From Oscillospiraceae bacterium (lineage in GTDB: Bacteria > Bacillota > Clostridia > Oscillospirales > Oscillospiraceae): 64,000 bases of DNA. Below the pieces are notes generated by a model, which saw only the letters and a list, made by a program, of their open reading frames with translations, had not been told where the DNA came from and made no database searches. How positions within the stretch are numbered: the first letter of the stretch is position 1; each line of letters starts with the position of its first letter. Positions 1 through 9,505 of this stretch are shown here, in pieces. The stretch lies in the NCBI GenBank assembly GCA_020025535.1, contig JAHHRY010000002.1, positions 62,001-126,000 on the forward strand, written 5' to 3'. Position numbers and translations under genes: made by a program.

Positions 1-389
1 AGGATATTCCGGATCTGAATCGCCGCTGTCTGAAAGATATTATCGATATCTGCCAGAAGAACGATGCCAAACTGATTTTTGTGGGTGCGCCCACAACCAA
101 AAACTGGGACTACGCCAAACACAATGGTGTTCAGGAATTTGCAGACAAGCACGATATTGAGTACCTGGACATGAATCTGATTTGGAAAGAACTGGGCATT
201 GACTGGGCTACGGATACCCGTGACAGAGGCGACCATCTGAATCACAGTGGTGCCGTAAAGGTAACGGATTATCTGGGTAAATATCTGAAAGAGAAATTTA
301 CTCTGCCGGATCATCGGGACGATGCAGCGTACAGCGCCTGGGATGAGGCACTGAAGCGCTATAACGCGTCCGTCCTTGCGGGTGAATAA
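1..389 (+). CDS. DltD-like / SGNH-fold protein, 3' end only
   Basis: Only the last ~128 residues are in the window; the frame is already open at base 3, so the gene begins upstream. The visible part matches the C-terminal block of the gene at 20908: both have a stretch reading GIDW-(A/N)-TDT followed by an HLN..GA motif (DHLNHSGA here, FHLNVYGA there), which carries the D-x-x-H type catalytic pair of SGNH acyltransferases/esterases. It is therefore probably a paralogue of that Dlt-like protein. The nucleophile block lies outside the window, so activity cannot be judged. A strong hairpin terminator follows 27 bases after the stop. Confidence 0.7.
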   Translation, partial: DIPDLNRRCLKDIIDICQKNDAKLIFVGAPTTKNWDYAKHNGVQEFADKHDIEYLDMNLIWKELGIDWATDTRDRGDHLNHSGAVKVTDYLGKYLKEKFTLPDHRDDAAYSAWDEALKRYNASVLAGE

Positions 390-416
390 TCCGGGAATCT
401 GCTGCAAACAAGTTTG

Positions 417-466
417 AAAGACGAGTATGTTTTCCTTCATGGAAAACCTGCTCGTCTTTTTATTTT
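417..466 (+). terminator. Rho-independent terminator after the DltD-like gene
   Basis: AAAGACGAG (417-425) pairs with CTCGTCTTT (451-459), an inner TTTCC/GGAAA helix closes a TTCAT loop, and a T-rich tail follows. Confidence 0.85.
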
Positions 467-521
467 GAGGCGGCGCAGAAATAAAAGCCGTAAGAATGGA
501 TAATTTAATTGTCATCATGCG

Positions 522-550
522 TTCATTATTCCGTGAAGGTATGCTATAAT
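522..550 (+). promoter_or_regulatory. Candidate sigma-A promoter (extended -10)
   Basis: TTCATT (522-527), 17-base spacer, TATAAT (545-550) preceded by TGC, an extended -10. It lies ~180 bases upstream of the response regulator. The 340-base gap 390-730 otherwise holds only the terminator and the second promoter candidate at 599. Confidence 0.4.
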
Positions 551-598
551 AACTGTACAGTTCCTGACAGTCATAAAACGACTGAATTATCTGGTTTT

Positions 599-627
599 TT
601 GAAGGATTGTTCGGAAAAGTCTATAGA
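599..627 (+). promoter_or_regulatory. Candidate promoter of the two-component/ABC operon
   Basis: TTGAAG (599-604), 17-base spacer, TATAGA (622-627), about 100 bases before the response regulator start. Confidence 0.4.
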
Positions 628-730
628 AAAATTAAGATAACATGAATAACCTGTTAATAATTTTATGATATGTTGGTAGCGTACTAAAATCGGTTTTGAA
701 AATTAAGCCTGTAAGACTCGGAGGGATACG

Positions 731-1432
731 ATGGAATATCCAATTTTGGTTGCGGAAGATGATAAGGATATTATCGAGCTTTTGACTTTATATCTGAACG
801 GAGAAGGTTTTGCCGTTTATACAGCGGAAAACGGAGAAGATGCTCTGCAAATCATTAAAACCAAAGATGTGGCCCTTGCGCTGGTAGATATTATGATGCC
901 GAAGATGAATGGCTATGATTTGATTCGGAATGTGCGGGAGTTCAGTAATATACCGATTATTATCGTTTCTGCCAAGGGAATGGATGTGGACAGAATTTTG
1001 GGCCTCAATATCGGTGCAGACGCCTATATTACGAAGCCGTTTAATCCTTTGGAAGTAATTGCATACATAAAGGCAACCCTGCGGCGCTATTATCAGCTGG
1101 GCGCTGATAAAGTACAGCAGGAACCGCAGAATATTGTTGTTGGGGAACTGGAGTTTGACACACAAAAATTCCTTCTGAGAAAAAATGGCGTTGTTGTTCC
1201 GCTGACCTCGGCAGAACTGAAAATCATGGCGAAGATGATGAAAAATCCGGAACGGATTTTTACCAAAGCACAGCTGTACGAATGCATCAACGGGGAGTTT
1301 TATGAGAGCGATGACAATACCATGATGGTGCATATTTCCAATATCCGTTCCAAAATCGAGGACGATCCCGCAAAGCCCGAATATATCAAGACAGTCAGGG
1401 GGTTAGGCTACCGAATTGAAAATAAAAAATAA
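731..1432 (+). CDS. OmpR/PhoB-family response regulator
   Basis: 233 residues. The N-terminal receiver domain has the acidic pair near residue 10 (EDD), the phosphorylated Asp at D53 (LVDIMMP), the Thr/Ser switch (VSAKG) and the conserved Lys (ITKPF). The C-terminal ~100 residues form a winged-helix DNA-binding domain ending VRGLGYRIE, typical of OmpR/PhoB. The ATG has a GGAGG Shine-Dalgarno. It overlaps the histidine kinase gene by 17 bases, so the two are translationally coupled. By family it becomes phosphorylated by that kinase and controls transcription, probably of the downstream ABC genes (inference from gene order, as in Bce-type modules). Confidence 0.93.
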   Translation: MEYPILVAEDDKDIIELLTLYLNGEGFAVYTAENGEDALQIIKTKDVALALVDIMMPKMNGYDLIRNVREFSNIPIIIVSAKGMDVDRILGLNIGADAYITKPFNPLEVIAYIKATLRRYYQLGADKVQQEPQNIVVGELEFDTQKFLLRKNGVVVPLTSAELKIMAKMMKNPERIFTKAQLYECINGEFYESDDNTMMVHISNIRSKIEDDPAKPEYIKTVRGLGYRIENKK

Positions 1433-3008
1433 ACACCAAAGTTTTGTACAGACGTGTATTCTGCATTTTGTGGTATACTCTCTGGTTGCCCTTGCTCTGG
1501 TTCTGCTGCTGAATTATCTGACAAATTCCATATTAAACAATGCGTTTCCTTCCATTGACACTCTGCTGGAGCATCGGGACAAGCTGGAAAGAGATGATTT
1601 TTCAAACATACCATACTGGAAATTCAAAAACTGTGAATTCATCGTTTATGATGATCAGAACCAGGTGATTTACTCCACAGAGTCGGATCTGCAGGAAAAA
1701 CTGAAGCCCGGTGATACGGATCTGATTCAGGAATACAGCTACACCCAGTTTTTTGAAGTTCTGCAGAGGATCGACGAAAACGGCAGGATTTTTTATGAGA
1801 TCTACTGCTATCAGTATAATGTAGAAACCGAAGAATATGAAGTGGATGACTATTGCGTCGTTGATGCCAATTATAAAATCATCGAGGGTGATCTGTTTTC
1901 CGGGAGAGAATATCTTTCTCAAAAGGATTTTGACCTGATCAGGGGTAACTACGAAAACAACAAGGAAATTATTAAGTATCAATACAAGACCAGCATGAAT
2001 GAGGAACGTACCCTGATTTTTGTTTTCCCTAAATTCAGCATCAATGATTACAACAAGACAGTGGAAGCTACCAACAGACTGTGGTTCGTATTTGTTCTGG
2101 TGCTGTTTGTGATCATCATTGTTCAGTCTTTCCTGTTCAGCCGGAGAATTAAGCATTCTCTGAAACCGCTGGATGCAGCAATCGTTTCCTACGGAAGCGA
2201 GAAACACAGCAATATTTCCAGAGATGAGGTGCCGATGGAATTCCGGCATATTGTAGACGATTTTGAAAACTTGCTGAAGCGTCTGGATCAGGCCAAAGAG
2301 GAAAAAGAACACGAAGAGCAGGAGCGTTACCGAATGCTCGCCAATATCAGTCACGACCTGAATACGCCGCTTACGGCCATTCAGGGCTATTCCAAGGCTT
2401 TCTGCGATGGTATCGTGCAGCCTGAGAAAAAGGATCTGTATATGAAGACCATCTATCATAAGTCGATGGCCTGCTCAGAACTGATGGATACATTCTTTGA
2501 GTTTACAAAGCTTCAGCACCCGGATTTTATCCCCAACCTGGAAACCGTGGATCTTGCGGAATTTATCCGGGAGTATCTGGGCGAAAAGTATGTTGAGTTC
2601 GAGCTGAAGGATTTCCATATGGAGCCGGACATTCCGGAGAAAACAATTCTTTGTAAGGTGGATTGCAAGCTCCTGCGCCGGGCACTGGATAATCTGACAG
2701 CGAACGCTTTAAAGTACAATCCCAAAGGGACAACGGTCCTTTACTCTCTCCGGGACGAAAAGGAGATGATTTATCTGACGATTGCCGATGACGGTATCGG
2801 CATTCCCCGGGAAATTCGCAAAGAAGTATTTGAACCATTCATCACAGGCAACAGTGCCAGAACTACGGACAGCGGTACCGGGTTCGGCATGACCATCACC
2901 AGAAAGATTGTAGAGCTTCATGGCGGCACAATCCGCTTGCTGGATACGCCCCGCAGCGGTTATAGTACGGAATTTGAGATCCTGCTGCATAAATGTGATC
3001 GCCAGTAG
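1416..3008 (+). CDS. Membrane sensor histidine kinase
   Basis: 530 residues, with TTG as the apparent start; there is no in-frame ATG before the first membrane segment and a GGGGG-type ribosome site precedes it. Order: TM helix ~12-32, extracytoplasmic sensor ~33-220, TM helix ~221-243, linker, HisKA domain with phospho-acceptor H313 (NISHDLNTPLTAIQG), HATPase with N box (NLTANALKYN), G1 (DDGIGIP) and G2 (GTGFGM). The large acidic sensor region does not resemble a named ligand-binding fold to me. Partner of the response regulator at 731; the ABC transporters that follow may be its target or co-sensor. Confidence 0.92.
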   Translation: MKIKNKHQSFVQTCILHFVVYSLVALALVLLLNYLTNSILNNAFPSIDTLLEHRDKLERDDFSNIPYWKFKNCEFIVYDDQNQVIYSTESDLQEKLKPGDTDLIQEYSYTQFFEVLQRIDENGRIFYEIYCYQYNVETEEYEVDDYCVVDANYKIIEGDLFSGREYLSQKDFDLIRGNYENNKEIIKYQYKTSMNEERTLIFVFPKFSINDYNKTVEATNRLWFVFVLVLFVIIIVQSFLFSRRIKHSLKPLDAAIVSYGSEKHSNISRDEVPMEFRHIVDDFENLLKRLDQAKEEKEHEEQERYRMLANISHDLNTPLTAIQGYSKAFCDGIVQPEKKDLYMKTIYHKSMACSELMDTFFEFTKLQHPDFIPNLETVDLAEFIREYLGEKYVEFELKDFHMEPDIPEKTILCKVDCKLLRRALDNLTANALKYNPKGTTVLYSLRDEKEMIYLTIADDGIGIPREIRKEVFEPFITGNSARTTDSGTGFGMTITRKIVELHGGTIRLLDTPRSGYSTEFEILLHKCDRQ

Positions 3009-3038
3009 TACGACAGATTTGGAAATGAGGAAATTTGT

Positions 3039-5357
3039 ATGGCTTTATTAACATTGAAGGATATTGGAAAAATCTATGTTTCCGAGGGAAACGTGGCAGT
3101 CGGTATCCGTGGAGTCAACCTTTCCTTTGAGCGGGGGGAGTTTGTTGCCATTACCGGCAAATCCGGTTCCGGCAAATCTACGCTGCTGAACGTCATAAGC
3201 GGTATCGATTCCTATGAAGAAGGCGAGCTGTTCGTTGAGGGGCAGCCAACGTCTCATTACCTGCAGCCCGATTGGGAGGAATACAGAAAGAAGTATATTT
3301 CTTTCATATTCCAGGATTACAATATCATTGACAGCTTTACCGTTCTGCAGAATGTAGAGCTGGCCCTGATGCATATCGAGGACAAGAAGGAACGCCGCAG
3401 GCGTGCGCTGCAGCTGCTGGACCGTGTGGGCTTGTCCTCCCACATTCACCAGAAAGGCAGCAAGCTTTCCGGCGGCCAGAAGCAGAGAACGGTAATCGCC
3501 CGCGCTCTGGCAAAAGATAGCCCCATCATTCTGGCGGATGAACCTACCGGAAATCTGGATGCGGCTACTTCAAAAGAGATTATTGCGCTGCTTCGCGAAG
3601 TGTCTGAGGATAAGCTCGTCATTGTGGTTACCCATAATTTTGAGCAGGTGGAATCCTATGCCACACGCCATATCCGGGTTTACGACGGCTCGATTGAATC
3701 GGATCATGTATTACAGCCTGCCGCTGCTATCCCTGCTGAGACTTCTTCCACTCAGCCGGTAGAATCCTGTGAGCCCAAAAAGAAAAAAATCCGGGAGATT
3801 AAAAACGGCATTGCCCTCGGACGGACGATTTTTGCTTCAAAACCTAAGTTGTCCGCGTTCCTCTGTTTTTTGATGATTATTGGTACGCTGGGCATCTTTA
3901 TGATTACCGCTTCCAGCGGTGAGGCCGCAAATCTGTTCAGCAAGTATTATATGTTTGAGCCAATCGAAGGACGCCTGGTCATCACAAAGCAGACAGGAGA
4001 ACCGATTACCGACGAAGAGCTGCAGCAGCTGGTGCAGAAATACGGCGCATCAAGCTATCTTCACTATGATAGTCTGCTGGACAAGAACACGGCTCCCAGT
4101 ATCCGGTATTACAATCCTGAACACGGCACTTATGAGGGTGGCTTTTTCAGATGTACTTATGGTAAGGACTATGGAAAAAATATTCTGGGACGGTATCCTG
4201 AGGCGGATAATGAAGTGCTTCTGTACGTTCCTATCTCCTATCAGCCGATATTCGGAAAAGATACATTAAAGGTTGACAAGATCGCACTGGAAAACACGTT
4301 GATGCGGGTCACGGGCGTAAAGTATTTTTATGATAACAATAAGACTGCTGAATGCCTGTTTACACAAAACGGTTTCCGACAGGCAACGGCAATTTCCTAC
4401 TTGCACTCCAGAAATCCGGTTGGTACGGCGCAGGTTTTTTCTTCGAAGGACGAAAAGGTACTCTGCAGTGTATACGGAACTCAGCTGTATCCGTCCTATG
4501 AAGTGGAGGAAGGGAAGGTCTACATTAATAATGCGGAATTCCGGGATTGCATGGAGAAATCCAATAAAGAAGACATAGAGGCTGCGGTAAGATTCGTTTT
4601 CCAGTATGTATCATATGATTACACTTACAGCAGCCAGCCGAAGGAACTGACGTTTACCAAGGAATTCGGCATCGAGCATTTGACACCGAATCCGCCTCCT
4701 GCGGGTGCCATGGCACCTGTTTATTCCATGGAGGAAGGCTCCAGTGTGGGAGAAGGCGCCAGAGCCGGTTTTGTAATCGACCCCAGACTGCTGGTGGAGG
4801 TTGTTGAAGAGGTCCTGGAAAAGTCTTACAGACAGGCTTCTCTGTTCTTTGAAGACACCAAACAGGCTCATGATGCGGCAGAAAAAATATGGAACGACGG
4901 TTACGTGGCCGTTCCTTCGGATGCAACGTATTCTCCGAGCGGCCTTACTACAATTGTCACCATGATTGCAAGTCTGATGAACGCTGTAACATGGTTTGTG
5001 GCAATCCTGTTCCTGGCATTTTTCATCAATCTCTGCTCCAGCCGCACCATCTCTGCTTTTAAGAGCGATATTGCTATCATGCGCTCCATGGGCATTCAGG
5101 TAAAGGTAATCCGTATCGGAATGTATGTGCGTATGCTGCTGTCGCTGATCCCGGCGTTTATCATGGTGATTCTCACCGCAATCCTGATTTTCACGACTCC
5201 TAAGTTCAATGCAATGTTTACATATCTGTATGTATGGCAATATGCTCTGATTTTCCTGGGTATGCTTTTGCTGACGGTACGCATCACCTATAAGCAGATC
5301 AGAAAACTGTTTGGAGAAAGTGTCAAAAAGTCCCTGAGAGGAGGCGCCACAGAATGA
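3039..5357 (+). CDS. ABC transporter, ATPase fused to FtsX-type permease
   Basis: 772 residues. Residues ~1-225 are a MacB/LolD-type ATPase: Walker A GKSGSGKST, signature LSGGQKQR, Walker B ILADEPTGNLD, H-loop VVTHN. After a short linker come TM1 (~268-293), a ~340-residue extracytoplasmic region, and three C-terminal TM helices (~632-750) in the FtsX pattern. Such proteins act as mechanotransmission machines rather than import channels, pushing on lipoproteins, antimicrobial peptides or cell-wall enzymes. It starts 30 bases after the kinase and overlaps the next ABC gene by 4 bases, suggesting a heterodimer with it. Substrate unknown. Confidence 0.9.
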   Translation: MALLTLKDIGKIYVSEGNVAVGIRGVNLSFERGEFVAITGKSGSGKSTLLNVISGIDSYEEGELFVEGQPTSHYLQPDWEEYRKKYISFIFQDYNIIDSFTVLQNVELALMHIEDKKERRRRALQLLDRVGLSSHIHQKGSKLSGGQKQRTVIARALAKDSPIILADEPTGNLDAATSKEIIALLREVSEDKLVIVVTHNFEQVESYATRHIRVYDGSIESDHVLQPAAAIPAETSSTQPVESCEPKKKKIREIKNGIALGRTIFASKPKLSAFLCFLMIIGTLGIFMITASSGEAANLFSKYYMFEPIEGRLVITKQTGEPITDEELQQLVQKYGASSYLHYDSLLDKNTAPSIRYYNPEHGTYEGGFFRCTYGKDYGKNILGRYPEADNEVLLYVPISYQPIFGKDTLKVDKIALENTLMRVTGVKYFYDNNKTAECLFTQNGFRQATAISYLHSRNPVGTAQVFSSKDEKVLCSVYGTQLYPSYEVEEGKVYINNAEFRDCMEKSNKEDIEAAVRFVFQYVSYDYTYSSQPKELTFTKEFGIEHLTPNPPPAGAMAPVYSMEEGSSVGEGARAGFVIDPRLLVEVVEEVLEKSYRQASLFFEDTKQAHDAAEKIWNDGYVAVPSDATYSPSGLTTIVTMIASLMNAVTWFVAILFLAFFINLCSSRTISAFKSDIAIMRSMGIQVKVIRIGMYVRMLLSLIPAFIMVILTAILIFTTPKFNAMFTYLYVWQYALIFLGMLLLTVRITYKQIRKLFGESVKKSLRGGATE

Positions 5358-8356
5358 TTAAGCTGCAAGGCCTGAATAAATTTTTTAATAAGGGCAAACA
5401 AAATGAAATTCATGTAATCAACAACGTGGATCTGACTTTGCCGGAAAGCGGTATGGTTGCCATTTTCGGAAAAAGCGGCTGCGGCAAGACAACCCTGCTG
5501 AATGTGATCGGCGGTCTTGATAAGTTTGAAAGTGGCACGATTTCCATTCAGGATCAGGATATCCGCAAAAATACGGATGTTATCCGCAATCAGTACGTTG
5601 GTTACATATTTCAGAATTACAATCTGAACAAGGCGGAGTCCTGTTTCGACAACGTGGCAGATGCACTGCGTCTGTGCGGTATGAAGGATTCTGCGGAAAT
5701 TGAAGAGCGTGTCAACGCTGCACTTTTCAATGTGGGAATGGATAAGTACAGCAAGCGGACACCCGATACGCTTTCCGGCGGCCAGCAGCAGAGAATTGCC
5801 ATTGCACGGGCCATTGTCAAAAATCCGCGCATCATCCTTGCGGACGAGCCGACCGGCAACCTGGACGAAAACAATACCGTGATGATTATGAATCTGCTGA
5901 AGGCAATTTCCAAAGATCATCTGGTACTGCTTGTCACGCATGAGGCCAATCTGGTGGATTACTACTGCGATACAGTCATCGAATTGTCGGACGGTAAAAT
6001 CGTCGATATCCGAAACAACGAAGCCACCAACGGCTATTCTGCCAAGGATAAAAACGATATTTATCTGGGAGAATTGGAAAAGACCCAGTTTATCGATGAC
6101 AAGGCAGAAATCGAGTATTACGGCGCCGCTCCGGAAACACCGTTCAGACTGAAAATCGTCAATAACGGCGGAAAATTCTACATCCGGATTGAGACACCCA
6201 AAGTGCAGGTCCTGGATGACTGCAGTGAGATTAAACTGCGGGAAGGCGTATATAACCACGAAAGCGATTCCAAACGCAGTGAGCAGAGCTTTGATATGAC
6301 GAAACTTCCGCCTGTCAGGGGTTCTGATTTCGGCAAGCTGTTTACATTGAAATCTTCCATAAAGAGCGGTTACAACTGCAACTTCCGGAAGCAGAAGAAA
6401 ATTAAGAAAGTTCTGCGCGGATGCATGGGTCTGTTTGCTATGGTGATTGTCTTTATGAGTGCGGGCTTTGGCCTGACTTTATCCGAGATTATCAATGCCA
6501 AAAACGCCTATAATCGCAACACTTTCTATGTTTACACGCCCAATGGTAATGTATCTGCATTGCTTAATGATGCAGTAGGGAAGATGGACTCCGGCATTGA
6601 CAATGTCTCCATACAGTACGGATGTCCGGAAGGAGATAAGAGAGCAGTCTTCCAAATGGGCGGATTTGAAACTTTCCAGTTGGTTGACTACGAGTCGAAA
6701 TTCAATACAAATGTTGTGTACCTGAGAAATTCCATGGCAAAAGACCTGCCTTTAGTGGAAGGAAGCATGGAAAATCTGACAGATTATGACATGGTCATTA
6801 CTACGAAGGTTGCAGATGCGCTGCTTGACAGTTCTCCTGTGGACTATTTCAAGGAACACAAGAATCTGATCGGACTGCTTTCAGATACATTCCGTATTGA
6901 CGACAGGAATCTGCGTGTTGCGGCCATTGTGAAATCAGATGAATCTGCGATTTATCTGACGGATATGGCACTGGCAAAAATGTACGCATATTCTTCCAAT
7001 ACCTATGCCTTCTGTGCAAAAGATCTGGGACTGAAAGTCAGACCGGGTGAGGCAATCCTTGTGTATCAAAACGAAGATGAACAGCCGTTGACACTGCCTG
7101 AAGTGGGTCAGACAATCAAAATTCATGGATGCGATATCACCGTAACAAAAGTCGTACGGTCCAGAGACGTATACGCCAATTGGCTTGCAGAAAACGGTAT
7201 CAGCAAGGAAATGGACATGAGACACTATTTCCGTCAAGTGATCGCAGCAGAAAATCCTGAGCTGAATTTGAATTCCAATGAATTTGCGGAGATGGTTGAA
7301 CACGCCTTGAATGAAAAATGGGTAGAGTATTATGATTACTACTACCATGAATTCGATGATTTCATCAGGGAATACCAGTTTTTGCACCCGGAAGATTTCA
7401 TGGCATGGGTGGCGGTTAAGAAGGATGCTCCATACGCAAAATTCCATTTTATGGAGGACGGCAATCAGAAATATGGTAACGAATACTACCGGGCAACGAT
7501 TTATAAAGAAATCTACGGAAAATATCCTTCCCGCACTGAACTTGAGAAGGCTGCCAACAGCCTGCCGCCTTTGGAAAATAAGCTGGATGTATACTACCAG
7601 ACTTACGACTTCGAGTATTACAATTCCGACAGAAAATCAAAAGGTACCTGCAATTATATTGTCAGCGAGGAAGATTATATTAAGTTTTCCAAGATGATCG
7701 GTGAAACAGATTCCACAGCCCTTCGGGGAGACCTGAGTTTTTCTGACGATAATACAGGCAGTTTGTCGGGAAATGGATTTGCTTTCTGGAATGCTCCCTA
7801 TACGGTGGTACATTCCAATAACCCGAAGCTTACAAAAGCATGGCTGAACAGCGAAGTCTCCGGGCTTGTGCATGATGTGTACTTTGATGAATTAACCGCT
7901 CCGGCCATAATGACACCGGATGATGTGTACCAGGGCATAATAAAAGAAAAAACCGAATTGATCATGGTTCGTGTCGCTTCCATGCTGACTATTCTGGCAA
8001 TAATGTGTATCTGTATGTACTTTATCATGCGCTCCTCACTCATGAACAGAGTCAAGGAAGTGGGTATTTATCGTGCAATTGGTGTATCCAAAAAGAATTT
8101 GGTATTCAAATTCCTGATAGAGGCAGCGGTGCTGACCACACTTACGGTATTTATCAGCTATTTGCTGAGCAGCTGCTTTATCTATGCATGTTTTGGATTC
8201 TCGCCATTGGTGTCCAACGTATTGTATTACCCTGTCTGGCTGGCGCTGGCGATTCTTGCATTGCTGTACATACTTTGTCTGTTCTGCGGAACCCTGCCGA
8301 TTCTTATGCTCCTGCGTAAAACGCCCAGTGAGATTTTGGCCAAATACGATATCTAA
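5354..8356 (+). CDS. Large ABC ATPase-permease fusion, FtsX-type
   Basis: 1000 residues, starting inside the stop of the previous gene (ATGA). The ATPase ~1-225 has Walker A GKSGCGKTT, signature LSGGQQQR and Walker B ILADEPTGNLD. Then a ~130-residue cytoplasmic linker, TM1 (~356-380), a very long extracytoplasmic domain of ~490 residues rich in Tyr and acidic residues, and three C-terminal TM helices (~871-986). Same architecture as its neighbour but with a larger outer domain; the pair probably forms one transporter controlled by the two-component system at 731-3008. Peptide-antibiotic sensing or detoxification is the common role of such loci, but nothing here fixes the ligand. Confidence 0.9.
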   Translation: MIKLQGLNKFFNKGKQNEIHVINNVDLTLPESGMVAIFGKSGCGKTTLLNVIGGLDKFESGTISIQDQDIRKNTDVIRNQYVGYIFQNYNLNKAESCFDNVADALRLCGMKDSAEIEERVNAALFNVGMDKYSKRTPDTLSGGQQQRIAIARAIVKNPRIILADEPTGNLDENNTVMIMNLLKAISKDHLVLLVTHEANLVDYYCDTVIELSDGKIVDIRNNEATNGYSAKDKNDIYLGELEKTQFIDDKAEIEYYGAAPETPFRLKIVNNGGKFYIRIETPKVQVLDDCSEIKLREGVYNHESDSKRSEQSFDMTKLPPVRGSDFGKLFTLKSSIKSGYNCNFRKQKKIKKVLRGCMGLFAMVIVFMSAGFGLTLSEIINAKNAYNRNTFYVYTPNGNVSALLNDAVGKMDSGIDNVSIQYGCPEGDKRAVFQMGGFETFQLVDYESKFNTNVVYLRNSMAKDLPLVEGSMENLTDYDMVITTKVADALLDSSPVDYFKEHKNLIGLLSDTFRIDDRNLRVAAIVKSDESAIYLTDMALAKMYAYSSNTYAFCAKDLGLKVRPGEAILVYQNEDEQPLTLPEVGQTIKIHGCDITVTKVVRSRDVYANWLAENGISKEMDMRHYFRQVIAAENPELNLNSNEFAEMVEHALNEKWVEYYDYYYHEFDDFIREYQFLHPEDFMAWVAVKKDAPYAKFHFMEDGNQKYGNEYYRATIYKEIYGKYPSRTELEKAANSLPPLENKLDVYYQTYDFEYYNSDRKSKGTCNYIVSEEDYIKFSKMIGETDSTALRGDLSFSDDNTGSLSGNGFAFWNAPYTVVHSNNPKLTKAWLNSEVSGLVHDVYFDELTAPAIMTPDDVYQGIIKEKTELIMVRVASMLTILAIMCICMYFIMRSSLMNRVKEVGIYRAIGVSKKNLVFKFLIEAAVLTTLTVFISYLLSSCFIYACFGFSPLVSNVLYYPVWLALAILALLYILCLFCGTLPILMLLRKTPSEILAKYDI

Positions 8357-8362
8357 CAACAA

Positions 8363-8401
8363 AACTCCACCCTTGTACCATTACGGTACAAGGGTGGAGT
8401 T
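8363..8401. terminator. Convergent terminator hairpin
   Basis: A perfect 17-bp stem (8363-8379 with 8385-8401) around a 5-base loop. The T-rich flank (TTTTGTTGTT) is on the minus strand, so it best terminates the LysR gene, but it also follows the plus-strand ABC gene by 6 bases. Confidence 0.75.
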
Positions 8402-8497
8402 ATACTGTGTATCCGGAATTGAAGCAGGGGATATGTGTCATCGCTTACGGGAAAATGATAGCCAAAGCAGGAGCATCTGGAATGTACGAAAACGGTT

Positions 8498-9376
8498 TTA
8501 CACTACAGGCTGACGGCAAATATCCATGAATGCTTTCAGAGCCGGAGAGAGAAATTTATTGCGATGCCAGACAATATTGTGCTCACGGGTCAGATTGACA
8601 CCTGAAATTTCCCGGGTGCACACATGACCTGCGGCAATATCTTCGGCTACCAGCTGCTGCGGCAGTATGGAAATTCCGAGGCCATAACGCACGGCATTGA
8701 TGATGGCCCGGGTGCTGACGCTGACAGTGGTGGGGTGAAGCGAAAGTCCGTTGGATGCGAAAACGCTTTCCAGAAAAGAACGTCCTGCACTGCCTTCCTC
8801 ACGCATGAGAAGGTCATACTGTGTCAGATCGGATAGGGTAACGGTTTCTTTCTGCAGAAGGGGGTGCCCCTGAGGGGTTATCAGGAGCATTTGATCACTG
8901 GAAAAGGCTGCGGTGCATAGATTGGGGTGGCTGACGGCATTTTCAATCAGAGCCACATCCAGTTTGTTTTCCAGAATGGCGGTCTGCAGGGTTCCTCCGT
9001 TGAGAATCATAGCTTCCACACGGGAGTGGGGGTACAGTTCCTTAAATTTGACAATAAACTGGGGGAGCAGCTTGTTTCCGATGGTAATACTGGCACCTAC
9101 CCGCAAAACACCCGCACTGTCCCAGTTATACAGCCCTTTTTCCAACTCGTCGAAGGAATCAACGATATGGAGGGCGTGCTGGTACAATTCTTTTCCGGCC
9201 TCGGTAACGGACAGACGGTGATGGATGCGCTCAAAAAGCCGTACATCATAATAGCGTTCTATATCCTGAATCGCGCGCGTAACGGCAGGCTGGGTCATAT
9301 GCAGAGTTTCTGCGGCTTTGGTGACGTTCTGCGTCTGATATACCTGTATGAAGATACGCATATGGCGGATGGTCAT
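8498..9376 (-). CDS. LysR-family transcriptional regulator
   Basis: 292 residues from the ATG at 9376 (MTIRHMRIF), which has an AAGGGGG site; an upstream in-frame ATG at 9466 lacks one. The N-terminal winged HTH has the LysR signature (TKAAETLHMTQPAVTRAIQDIE), and a periplasmic-binding-type effector domain follows. It is transcribed divergently from the chromate-type transporter pair, and a LysR-type box lies between them, so it probably controls that operon in response to an unknown small molecule. Confidence 0.9.
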   Translation of the reverse strand: MTIRHMRIFIQVYQTQNVTKAAETLHMTQPAVTRAIQDIERYYDVRLFERIHHRLSVTEAGKELYQHALHIVDSFDELEKGLYNWDSAGVLRVGASITIGNKLLPQFIVKFKELYPHSRVEAMILNGGTLQTAILENKLDVALIENAVSHPNLCTAAFSSDQMLLITPQGHPLLQKETVTLSDLTQYDLLMREEGSAGRSFLESVFASNGLSLHPTTVSVSTRAIINAVRYGLGISILPQQLVAEDIAAGHVCTREISGVNLTREHNIVWHRNKFLSPALKAFMDICRQPVV

Positions 9377-9410
9377 ACAAATTCCCCCTTCATATATCAA
9401 AATGGTTATC

Positions 9411-9431
9411 ATACTGATAAAATAATAGTAT
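9411..9431 (+). promoter_or_regulatory. LysR-type operator
   Basis: ATACT-N11-AGTAT inverted repeat (9411-9415, 9427-9431), the T-N11-A form favoured by LysR proteins. It ends one base before the -35 of the transporter promoter, as expected for an activator site. Confidence 0.55.
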
Positions 9432-9432
9432 T

Positions 9433-9460
9433 TTGAATTTCGACTGTCAAGTGCTATTAT
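9433..9460 (+). promoter_or_regulatory. Promoter of the chromate-type transporter genes
   Basis: TTGAAT (9433-9438), 16-base spacer, TATTAT (9455-9460); start codon 46 bases downstream. Confidence 0.5.
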
Positions 9461-9505
9461 TGACAACGGATATTACTGCATCTGCATCTGGAGGAGCATT
9501 GTGCT

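Noticed and set aside
8363..8401. Perfect 17-bp inverted repeat, considered as a mobile-element end
   Set aside because: Short loop, placement between convergent genes and T-rich flank fit a terminator.
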